A stretch of 5,892 bases of DNA from an uncultured Collinsella sp. (GCA_900551185.1 URVF01000100.1:1-5892); one strand, 5' to 3'; positions 1 to 5,603 are shown, counted from the stretch's first letter. Numbers and translations: made by a program. Notes: generated by a model not told the origin, from the letters alone.

Positions 1-194
1 GGAGCGCCCGGTTCGAACACGGAAGCGGGGCCACCGGACAGGATGATGGCCTGCGGATCCTTGGCCAGCATCTCATCGACCGGCATGGAATGCGGCACGA
101 GCTCCGAATAAACATTGGCTTCACGCACGCGACGTGCGATCAGCTGGGCGTACTGGGCTCCGAAATCGACAACGAGCACAGGACCTGCAGCCAT
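1..194 (-). CDS. guaA: GMP synthase (glutamine-hydrolysing), N-terminal part, cut by window edge
   Basis: Reads on the minus strand from an ATG at 194-192 and runs off the left edge after 64 complete codons. The protein begins MAAGPVLVVDFGAQYAQLIA and continues with VYSELVPHSMP and an ILSGGPASV segment. This is the start of the class I glutamine amidotransferase domain of GuaA; the catalytic Cys-His-Glu and the ATP pyrophosphatase and dimerisation domains lie outside the window. GuaA aminates XMP to GMP using glutamine and ATP in the cytoplasm, the last step of guanine nucleotide synthesis. A strong ribosome-binding site, AAAGGGAGAG on the minus strand, sits four bases before the ATG and supports this start. 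It is divergent from xfp, the arrangement I know from bifidobacteria. Both Phe codons are TTC and most Pro codons are CCG, like the first third of xfp and unlike the rest of the window. Confidence 0.93.
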   Translation of the reverse strand, partial: MAAGPVLVVDFGAQYAQLIARRVREANVYSELVPHSMPVDEMLAKDPQAIILSGGPASVFEPGA

Positions 195-198
195 AACA

Positions 199-208
199 CT
201 CTCCCTTT
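199..208 (-). promoter_or_regulatory. Ribosome-binding site of guaA
   Basis: On the minus strand this reads AAAGGGAGAG, a good match to the anti-Shine-Dalgarno sequence, ending four bases before the guaA ATG. Confidence 0.75.
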
Positions 209-271
209 AATATGAGGTATCAAGAAACGAACAATACTAACTGCTCTATTGTGACGTTGCAAGGAGACATT

Positions 272-282
272 GGAAACACGTG
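272..282. promoter_or_regulatory. Candidate operator, copy 1 of GGAAACAYGTG
   Basis: GGAAACACGTG here recurs as GGAAACATGTG at 363-373, a 10 of 11 match in the same orientation, 91 bp apart. Both copies sit in the guaA-xfp intergenic region and have a partial dyad (AACA-NN-TGTT in copy 2, with one mismatch in copy 1). This may be a paired binding site for a regulator of either gene; no specific regulator is identified. Confidence 0.3.
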
Positions 283-362
283 AACGGAGAATGAACGAAT
301 CTCACAATTGCTTACTCCCACCTACTCAACACGCCGCGTGTGTATCTAGGGAAACGAACGTG

Positions 363-373
363 GGAAACATGTG
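363..373. promoter_or_regulatory. Candidate operator, copy 2 of GGAAACAYGTG
   Basis: GGAAACATGTG, extending to the dyad AACA-TG-TGTT at 366-375. A related GGAAACGAACGTG lies immediately upstream, from 350. See the copy at 272-282; function is inferred only from repetition and position. Confidence 0.3.
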
Positions 374-631
374 TTAACCGACTAAAAACGTTGATTTTGA
401 GCCGTTTTTCAATCTTTTTGATAGAGTGTGAAGTACGCACAAAAATCCCGATAAAAGCACACATTTGCGTACAGAAAAATAACAATTGAACACACAGTCG
501 CAAAAAAACAGCAAAAAGTCGAACCGCGCTCGTAATATGTGCAAGTGACTGGAAATGAGGCATACCGCGTAACCGCAAGGTTTTAGGCATGGCTCATGAC
601 CTAAGGAAATAAACAATCGCACATCACAGTG

Positions 632-647
632 CAGGAGTACAGGAGTA
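632..647 (+). promoter_or_regulatory. Tandemly doubled ribosome-binding site of xfp
   Basis: An 8-bp unit CAGGAGTA is repeated exactly twice in tandem (632-639 and 640-647), giving two AGGAG Shine-Dalgarno cores at 633-637 and 641-645. The second core is five bases from the ATG at 651 and is well placed; the first is 13 bases away. The doubled site supports the ATG at 651 as the true start. Confidence 0.6.
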
Positions 648-650
648 CAC

Positions 651-3149
651 ATGACGAGTCCTGTTATTGGCACCCCTTGGAAGAAGCTGAACGCTCCGGT
701 TTCCGAGGAAGCTATCGAAGGCGTGGATAAGTACTGGCGCGCAGCCAACTACCTCTCCATCGGCCAGATCTATCTGCGTAGCAACCCGCTGATGAAGGAG
801 CCTTTCACCCGCGAAGACGTCAAGCACCGTCTGGTCGGTCACTGGGGCACCACCCCGGGCCTGAACTTCCTCATCGGCCACATCAACCGTCTCATTGCTG
901 ATCACCAGCAGAACACTGTGATCATCATGGGCCCGGGCCACGGCGGCCCGGCTGGTACCGCTCAGTCCTACCTGGACGGCACCTACACCGAGTACTTCCC
1001 GAACATCACCAAGGATGAGGCTGGCCTGCAGAAGTTCTTCCGCCAGTTCTCCTACCCGGGTGGCATCCCGTCCCACTACGCTCCGGAAACCCCGGGCTCC
1101 ATCCACGAAGGCGGCGAGCTGGGTTACGCCCTGTCCCACGCCTACGGCGCTGTGATGAACAACCCGAGCCTGTTCGTTCCAGCCATCGTCGGCGACGGCG
1201 AAGCTGAGACCGGCCCGCTGGCTACCGGCTGGCAGTCCAACAAGCTCATCAACCCGCGCACCGACGGTATCGTGCTGCCGATCCTGCACCTCAACGGCTA
1301 CAAGATCGCCAACCCCACCATCCTTGCCCGCGTTTCCGATGAGGAGCTCACCAAGTTCTTTGAGGGTATGGGCTATAAGCCGCACTTCTTTGTCGCCGGC
1401 TTTGACGACGAGAGCCACGCAAGCATCCACGAGCGCTTTGCCGCCCTGTTTGAGCAGGTCTTTGACGAGATTTGCGACATCAAGGCCGCCGCGCAGGCCC
1501 AGGCCGCCGCGGGCGAGACCGTGGTTCGCCCGGCCTACCCCATGATCGTGTTCCGCACGCCCAAGGGTTGGACCTGCCCCAAGCAGATCGACGGCAAGAA
1601 GACCGAGGACTCCTGGCGCGCCCATCAGGTGCCGCTGGCGAACGCCAAGGACACCCACGAGCACTTCCGCGTGCTGCGCGAGTGGCTGCGTTCCTACAAG
1701 CCCGAGGAGCTCTTTACGCCCGAGGGCCAGGTGCGCCCCGAGGTGACGGCCTTTATGCCGACCGGCGAGCTGCGCATCGGCGCCAACCCCAACGCAAACG
1801 GCGGCAAGGTTCGTCGCGAGCTCGAGCTGCCCGATATTCACGCCCACGAGATTCCCGTTGCCGAAAAGGGTCACGGCTGGGGCTCCACCGAGGCCGCCCG
1901 CGTCTTTGGCGAGTACACTGCCGACGTTCTGGCTAAGAACATGGACGATTTCCGCATCTTCGGTCCCGACGAGACCGCGTCCAACCGTCTGCAGGCTGCC
2001 TACAAGGTGACCAAGAAGCAGTGGGACGCCGGCTTCTACGAGGACGAGGCCAACGACGAGCTGCTCGCCGGTTCCGGCAAGGTTGTCGAGCAGCTGTCCG
2101 AGCATCAGTGCGAGGGCTTCCTCGAGGCCTACGTGCTCACCGGCCGCTCCGGCGTGTGGAGCTCTTATGAGAGTTTTGTCCATGTGGTCGACTCCATGGT
2201 CAACCAGCACTGCAAGTGGCTCGAGGCTACCAAGCGCGAGATTCCGTGGCGTGCCCCCATCAGCGGTCTCAACATTTTGCTGTCGAGCCATGTCTGGCGT
2301 CAGGACCACAACGGCTTCTCTCATCAGGATCCCGGCTTTATCGACCTGCTGCTCAACAAGGCCAATGAAACGCACATCGTGAACGCCTACTATCCGGCCG
2401 ACGCCAACATGGCTCTCGCCGTGGCCGAGCGCGTCTACCAGTCCACCGACTGCGTCAACGCCATCTTCTGTGGCAAGCAGCCCGCCCCGACCTTCCAGAC
2501 GGTCGACGAGGCCAAGGCAGAGCTCGCCGAGGGTGTTGCGACCTGGGAGTGGGCATCGACCGCCAGCTCGCTCGCCGAGGCCGACGTCGTGGTCGCCACG
2601 TGCGGCGACGTGCCGACGCTCGAGGCCCTGGCTGCAACCGACATGCTGCGCGAGCTGGGCATCAAGGTGTGGTTCGTCAACGTGGTCGATCTGCTCAAGA
2701 TTCAGAACGTCTGCGAGAACGACCAGGCCATCAGCGATGAGCGCTGGGCTGAGCTGTTTGGCCGCGGCGAGAAGCCCGTGCTCTTTGCATTCCACGCCTA
2801 CGCCGGCACGATTCGCCGTCTGATCTGGAACCGCCCCGGCCACGATGCCTTCCGCGTCCACGGCTACGAGGAGAAGGGCTCCACGACCACGCCGTTCGAC
2901 ATGCTGCGCCTGAATAACATGGACCGCTGGGCCCTGGCCGCCGACGTGTTGCGCATGGTCGACGCCGATAAGTTTGCCGAGCAGATTGATGAGTGGGAGG
3001 CCTTCCGCACCGAGGCCTTTGAGTTCGCGTGCGACGAGGGCTTCGATCACCCGGCCTTTACCGACTGGGTCTGGCCCGACGCCGCAGCCGCGACTGCTGC
3101 CGACGGCGCGCTTTCCGCAACGCAGCTAACTGCCGGCGACAACGAGTAG
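651..3149 (+). CDS. xfp: Xylulose-5-phosphate/fructose-6-phosphate phosphoketolase, mosaic gene
   Basis: The 832-residue cytoplasmic thiamine-diphosphate enzyme splits fructose-6-P (to acetyl-P and erythrose-4-P) or xylulose-5-P (to acetyl-P and glyceraldehyde-3-P) using phosphate. It is the key step of the bifid shunt. Family active-site residues are all present: His64 (GHWG), His97 (GPGHGGP), His142, Asp182 in the GDGEAETGP cofactor motif, His325 (WRAHQVPL), Glu484 (LSEHQCEGF), Tyr506, Asn554 and His558 (HNGFSHQD). After about residue 285 the numbering runs five ahead of the bifidobacterial enzyme (825 residues) because of a short Ala-rich insertion near 283-292; the C terminus also differs slightly. 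The N-terminal, central and C-terminal phosphoketolase domains are intact. Residues 1 to about 221 look bifidobacterial. From about 222 the protein diverges and codon use changes: the first 18 Pro codons include no CCC and all seven Phe codons are TTC, whereas CCC and TTT are frequent afterwards. See findings for the junction. The start is set by a doubled Shine-Dalgarno site. Confidence 0.96.
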   Translation: MTSPVIGTPWKKLNAPVSEEAIEGVDKYWRAANYLSIGQIYLRSNPLMKEPFTREDVKHRLVGHWGTTPGLNFLIGHINRLIADHQQNTVIIMGPGHGGPAGTAQSYLDGTYTEYFPNITKDEAGLQKFFRQFSYPGGIPSHYAPETPGSIHEGGELGYALSHAYGAVMNNPSLFVPAIVGDGEAETGPLATGWQSNKLINPRTDGIVLPILHLNGYKIANPTILARVSDEELTKFFEGMGYKPHFFVAGFDDESHASIHERFAALFEQVFDEICDIKAAAQAQAAAGETVVRPAYPMIVFRTPKGWTCPKQIDGKKTEDSWRAHQVPLANAKDTHEHFRVLREWLRSYKPEELFTPEGQVRPEVTAFMPTGELRIGANPNANGGKVRRELELPDIHAHEIPVAEKGHGWGSTEAARVFGEYTADVLAKNMDDFRIFGPDETASNRLQAAYKVTKKQWDAGFYEDEANDELLAGSGKVVEQLSEHQCEGFLEAYVLTGRSGVWSSYESFVHVVDSMVNQHCKWLEATKREIPWRAPISGLNILLSSHVWRQDHNGFSHQDPGFIDLLLNKANETHIVNAYYPADANMALAVAERVYQSTDCVNAIFCGKQPAPTFQTVDEAKAELAEGVATWEWASTASSLAEADVVVATCGDVPTLEALAATDMLRELGIKVWFVNVVDLLKIQNVCENDQAISDERWAELFGRGEKPVLFAFHAYAGTIRRLIWNRPGHDAFRVHGYEEKGSTTTPFDMLRLNNMDRWALAADVLRMVDADKFAEQIDEWEAFRTEAFEFACDEGFDHPAFTDWVWPDAAAATAADGALSATQLTAGDNE

Positions 3150-3176
3150 GTAGGCATCCGGGACGGTCTCGCGCTG

Positions 3177-3261
3177 GGGCCTGCTCCGGGCGGGTTGCCT
3201 TGCTCCGGGAAGTGGGCTTCGCGAACTTCCCAGAGCAAGGCAACCCGCCCGGAGCAGGCCC
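3177..3261. repeat. Giant hairpin 1 (29-bp perfect outer stem, 7-bp inner stem, 11-nt loop)
   Basis: Arms 3177-3205 and 3233-3261 are perfectly complementary over 29 bp. After a single C/A mismatch (3206 and 3232), GGGAAGT (3207-3213) pairs with ACTTCCC (3225-3231), leaving the loop GGGCTTCGCGA (3214-3224). A further outer helix is possible: 3159-3168 with 3266-3275, ten pairs including two G-U wobbles. The element lies 27 bp past the xfp stop, so it probably ends or protects the xfp transcript, although no U-tract follows directly. TGCTCCGGG occurs twice within the left arm (3182-3190 and 3201-3209). The tip matches hairpin 2 in inverse orientation. Confidence 0.9.
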
Positions 3262-3373
3262 TCTCGACCGTTTCGATATGCGGGGGCTGATTCTTTTTTA
3301 TGTAATGGGGACCTTGCTTACGCTGCCCTGGAAGCCGTGCATCTAACTATGGTCAGCCAAGATTACATTGCCG

Positions 3374-3448
3374 GGGCCGGGGAGGCATGCTTTGTTTTGA
3401 GAAGTTCGCGGAGCCCACTTCTCAAAACAAAGCATGCCTCCCCGGCCC
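3374..3448. repeat. Giant hairpin 2 (32-bp perfect stem, 11-nt loop)
   Basis: Arms 3374-3405 and 3417-3448 are perfectly complementary over 32 bp, with the loop TCGCGGAGCCC (3406-3416). The reverse complement of the loop, GGGCTCCGCGA, differs from the loop of hairpin 1 at one base. The adjoining stem bases GAAGT/ACTTC are also shared, as is the terminal GGGCC/GGCCC. The stem between these (3379-3400) is unrelated to that of hairpin 1. No T-tract follows directly, so a simple rho-independent terminator is not a good description. Confidence 0.9.
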
Positions 3449-3523
3449 TCGTCCGTGAACTTTTCCGCTGGGCGAGTCATAGACGCCGTGCGCCGATAGG
3501 GTAAGGCGGCGGCTTGAAATTGG

Positions 3524-3532
3524 TGCTATATT
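3524..3532 (+). promoter_or_regulatory. Extended -10 promoter upstream of the 163-residue protein gene
   Basis: TGCTATATT fits the extended -10 pattern TGnTATAAT with one mismatch in the hexamer (TATATT at 3527-3532). Transcription would start near 3539, about 30 bases before the ATG at 3570. No good -35 lies at the normal distance; TTGAAA at 3514-3519 is too close to pair with this -10. It would drive the gene at 3570 and probably both regulators behind it. Confidence 0.5.
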
Positions 3533-3569
3533 CGGCTTGAGTTGTTTAATGCTAGTACGGGAGGCTGAT

Positions 3570-4061
3570 ATGGGGCTGTTCAAGAAGAAAAACCCGCAGG
3601 ATGCCTTTGATCCCGATGTGTTTACCATCACGGATACGATTTTGGACCCACCGCGGTTTACGTTTTTGCCGGCTATCTACCAGGATGCCACGCGCCGCAA
3701 GTGGGCCGTGCATCAGCGCGGCGGCGAGCCGAAGATTTTTGACTATGCGGACGTGCTGCAGTGCGAGATTGTCGAGACCGGAAATCCCGAGGATGTGCCG
3801 GAGGTTAGCAAGCGCGAACTGGCTCAGCAGATTTTGATTAATCCAGCTCAGGCTACCAAAAACAACGCTGCCAAGCGTAATATGTGCCTTGGTATGGGTG
3901 TCATCGTTGCCGTGCAAACCGGCGAGGATGAGATTTCGAAGCTTGAGATTCCGGTGACCGCGGGCGAAGTCAAGCGAGACTCCGGCCTATATCGATCGTA
4001 TCGGAACGTTGCGGAGCAGATCAAAGAAGCCTTCGACGCCATGGGGCGTCCGGAGCAATGA
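3570..4061 (+). CDS. Conserved-looking hypothetical protein, 163 residues
   Basis: I do not recognise this family with confidence. The protein starts MGLFKKKNPQDAFDPDVFTI and has no signal peptide or membrane segment, apart from one short hydrophobic strand (LGMGVIVAVQTG) that looks like a buried beta strand. It is predicted soluble. The pattern is a basic N terminus, a beta-rich part with FDYADVLQCEIVETG near residues 66-80, then an acidic strand pair (EDEISKLEIPVT) and a C-terminal amphipathic helix (YRSYRNVAEQIKEAFDAM). This layout resembles the PH-like C-terminal modules in DUF4428-type proteins, but that is a weak resemblance from memory. The ATG at 3570 is chosen because GGGAGG (3559-3564) lies five bases upstream; a TTG at 3537 would add 11 residues but has no such site and overlaps the predicted transcription start. 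It is followed after 35 bp by the first GntR gene, so co-transcription is likely. Confidence 0.8.
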   Translation: MGLFKKKNPQDAFDPDVFTITDTILDPPRFTFLPAIYQDATRRKWAVHQRGGEPKIFDYADVLQCEIVETGNPEDVPEVSKRELAQQILINPAQATKNNAAKRNMCLGMGVIVAVQTGEDEISKLEIPVTAGEVKRDSGLYRSYRNVAEQIKEAFDAMGRPEQ

Positions 4062-4096
4062 TGCCCGCAGCATCAAGCGGTTGAGGAGCCTTGCCC

Positions 4097-4864
4097 ATGT
4101 CGAGTGAACCATATGCGATTCCGCCCAAAGATCGCGCCTTTGAGGGCATTCTTTGGTATATCAAACATTATGACCTGCAGGGTGGTGACCGGCTGCCCGC
4201 CGAGCGTGTGCTCTGTGAAGAGCTGGGCGTGTCGCGCACGGCGTTGCGCGCTGCGATCACGCGTCTTATTTCGTGCGGAACTTTGGAAAGCCGCCGCGGT
4301 TCGGGCACCTATGTGTGTCCTCCCAAACCGCTGAATATCTTTCAGGAAACATGGAACTATACGCAGGCGGTGGAGAGGGTTGGCTCAAAGTCGACCGCAC
4401 GCCTGGTTTGGTCCAAGGTCGTGTACGCCGATATCGATCTGGCCCAAAAAGCCCAGATCGACCTGGGCATGCCGCTCTTCTGCATTCGGCGCGTGCGCGT
4501 GGTTAATGGTTCCCCGGCGTCGATTGAGACGGCTCACGTCAATCTGTCTTTGTGCCCCTCGCTTCCCGATCACGATTTTGAGCAGGAAAGCCTCTACGAC
4601 GTTTTGCTCAAAGAGGGGAATGTCCATGTGGCGCACGGCAAGGAGCATATTTCCATCAGCCGTCTGAACGCCGACGAGGCCAAGTTGCTGGGTGCTCAGG
4701 AGGGCACGCCGGTGTTTTACAAGGCTTCGCACGAGCGTGACGAGAACGATGGCTTTGTCGAGTATTGCAAGTCCGTGATTCTGCCGACCAAGTATCGTTT
4801 TGCCGATAACGGCGAGGCAGACGGCGTTGCGACGAAGGTGGGTGTCGAATGGCTGATGCAGTAG
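4097..4864 (+). CDS. GntR family (HutC/UTRA-type) transcriptional regulator, first of a pair
   Basis: The 255-residue protein has an N-terminal winged helix-turn-helix at about residues 13-75, with the GntR signature DRLPAERVLCEELGVSRTAL and the wing RRGSGTYV. A UTRA ligand-binding domain follows (about 95-235), with the family's FCIRRVRVVNGSPASIE strand pair and a terminal VEYCKSVILPTKYRF segment. UTRA regulators usually bind sugar phosphates, amino sugars or other small metabolites, which release them from the operator; the ligand here cannot be read from sequence. The ATG at 4097 is preferred because GAGGAG (4083-4088) lies eight bases upstream, whereas the in-frame TTG at 4091 is only two bases from it. 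The 3' end overlaps the next regulator by 16 bp in another frame, implying translational coupling. Codon use (TTT, CCC, CGC) matches the second half of xfp. Confidence 0.93.
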   Translation: MSSEPYAIPPKDRAFEGILWYIKHYDLQGGDRLPAERVLCEELGVSRTALRAAITRLISCGTLESRRGSGTYVCPPKPLNIFQETWNYTQAVERVGSKSTARLVWSKVVYADIDLAQKAQIDLGMPLFCIRRVRVVNGSPASIETAHVNLSLCPSLPDHDFEQESLYDVLLKEGNVHVAHGKEHISISRLNADEAKLLGAQEGTPVFYKASHERDENDGFVEYCKSVILPTKYRFADNGEADGVATKVGVEWLMQ

Positions 4865-5562
4865 AAGACTTGCCGGTTTACAAACAAATTCGCCGCTGCA
4901 TTGCGGAGCGAATCGAGCGCGGCGACTACCCGACGGGCTCGATGATTCCGTCCGAAAACGAGCTGGCCGAGGAGTTTGGCACGACACGCCTGACAATCCG
5001 AAGCGCCATGGACGAGCTGGTCAAAAGTGGCCAGATTCGTCGCGTGCAGGGCAAAGGCGCCTTTGTGGGACACAAGTGGTTTGACGAGCACGAACGCAAG
5101 GGCGGCTTCCGCCAGTCGGTTTTGGCATCGGGCGCGACGCCGTCGGTGCGCATCCTGGCGCGCTCCAAACGCTACGCCGGCCCGTATTATGCCGACTTGT
5201 TTGGCATCGCCGAGGACGATCTGCTTTACTCGGTGCGCCGCCTCAACTGCATCGATGGTGAGCCCGTATCGATCGAGATGACACTGATTCCGTGCCTGCT
5301 GTTTCCGGGCATCGAAGACGTGGACATTTCGGTCTTCAGCCTGTTCGAGACCTACGATATGTTGGGACGCAAGCCAGATCAGTCGGTAGAGAAACTCGAT
5401 ATCGAGGCGCTGGGCGCACGCGATGCGAGTTTGCTCAATCTTGAGCCGGGCGATCTGGCGCTCGTGCTGGAAGGCCTGACCTATGACTCGAGTGGGCAGG
5501 CAATCGAGCATGCCAAGTCTTTTACCCGCGGCGACGCCGGCGGATATACCTACAACTATTAG
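4849..5562 (+). CDS. GntR family (HutC/UTRA-type) transcriptional regulator, second of a pair
   Basis: The 237-residue protein has a GntR winged helix-turn-helix at about residues 9-74: VYKQIRRCIAERIERGDYPT, then MIPSENELAEEFGTTRLTIR and the wing VQGKGAFV. A UTRA domain follows (about 90-235), with LLYSVRRLNCIDGEPVSIE and an ending IEHAKSFTRGDAGGYTYNY typical of the family. It begins inside the last codons of the upstream regulator (ATG at 4849, stop of the neighbour at 4864), with GAAGGTGGG just upstream as a plausible ribosome site. The two proteins share fold and family but are clearly diverged, so they are not a recent duplication. They could bind different operators, sense different ligands, or form a heterodimer; none of this is shown by the sequence. 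A strong terminator lies seven bases past the stop, so this is the last gene of its transcript. Confidence 0.94.
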   Translation: MADAVEDLPVYKQIRRCIAERIERGDYPTGSMIPSENELAEEFGTTRLTIRSAMDELVKSGQIRRVQGKGAFVGHKWFDEHERKGGFRQSVLASGATPSVRILARSKRYAGPYYADLFGIAEDDLLYSVRRLNCIDGEPVSIEMTLIPCLLFPGIEDVDISVFSLFETYDMLGRKPDQSVEKLDIEALGARDASLLNLEPGDLALVLEGLTYDSSGQAIEHAKSFTRGDAGGYTYNY

Positions 5563-5568
5563 CGTCTA

Positions 5569-5603
5569 GAGCGTCCCTGCGCATGGCGGGGGCGCTCGTT
5601 TTT
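5569..5603 (+). terminator. Rho-independent terminator after the second GntR gene
   Basis: The arms GAGCGTCCCTGC (5569-5580) and GCGGGGGCGCTC (5586-5597) pair over 12 positions including two G-U wobbles, around a GCATG loop. GTTTTT follows at once. It ends the run of three plus-strand genes and separates it from the gene at 5838. Confidence 0.88.

Larger units (their letters stand above)
195..650. other. AT-rich divergent intergenic region between guaA and xfp
   Basis: This 456-bp stretch holds no convincing gene; the reading frames across it have no ribosome-binding site or protein-like composition. It is clearly more AT-rich than the flanking genes, with several A and T runs between 380 and 520. 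It must contain the promoters of both divergent genes. I could not pick a -35/-10 pair with confidence. TTGATA at 418-423 and TAATAT at 533-538 are isolated candidates on the plus strand. Small dyads are present: ACACGC-C-GCGTGT at 329-341, and a folded element at 583-604 where TTAGG pairs with CCTAA and an inner CATG pairs with CATG. A long leader before a highly expressed glycolytic-type gene would be plausible, but this is inference. Confidence 0.7.
3150..3569. other. Intergenic region with two giant hairpins
   Basis: The 420 bp between xfp and the next gene contain two long hairpins (3177-3261 and 3374-3448) separated by 112 bp, then an extended -10 promoter before 3570. I see no gene here; open frames crossing the region run through the palindromes and lack start signals. 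A T-rich run at 3291-3299 follows hairpin 1 by about 30 bases, too far to be a standard terminator tract. Confidence 0.75.

Noticed and set aside
374..748. A 124-codon minus-strand frame over the guaA-xfp intergenic region and the xfp start
   Set aside because: It overlaps the beginning of xfp and the AT-rich promoter region. The Phe/Leu/Cys-rich translation reflects A runs read in reverse, and no ribosome-binding site was seen.
624..3050. An 808-codon open frame on the minus strand opposite xfp
   Set aside because: It is an antisense shadow of a high-GC gene with strong third-position bias. Its translation is low-complexity Val/Leu/Gly/Ala, it has no recognisable motif, and it lies opposite a clear phosphoketolase.
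3291..3299. T-rich run as the U-tract of a rho-independent terminator for xfp
   Set aside because: It lies about 30 bases after the end of hairpin 1, and I found no GC-rich stem directly in front of it.
3029..3346. A plus-strand frame running from the xfp 3' end through hairpin 1
   Set aside because: It starts inside xfp in another frame and translates the palindrome; the Arg-rich protein is typical of an out-of-frame read.
3177..3448. The two hairpins as a CRISPR array or as insertion-sequence terminal repeats
   Set aside because: There are only two units, in inverse orientation, with no regular spacers and no cas gene. The 112-bp spacer encodes no transposase and no flanking target duplication is visible.
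3514..3542. TTGAAA (3514-3519) as the -35 box for the gene at 3570
   Set aside because: It is only seven bases from the good -10 (3527-3532), and at the normal 17-base distance the sequence is TTGAGT, a poor -10.
4717..5511. A 264-codon minus-strand open frame opposite the second GntR gene (and a 203-codon one at 4385-4996)
   Set aside because: Both lie opposite well-supported GntR/UTRA coding sequence and have no family motifs or supporting start signals; they are shadow frames.
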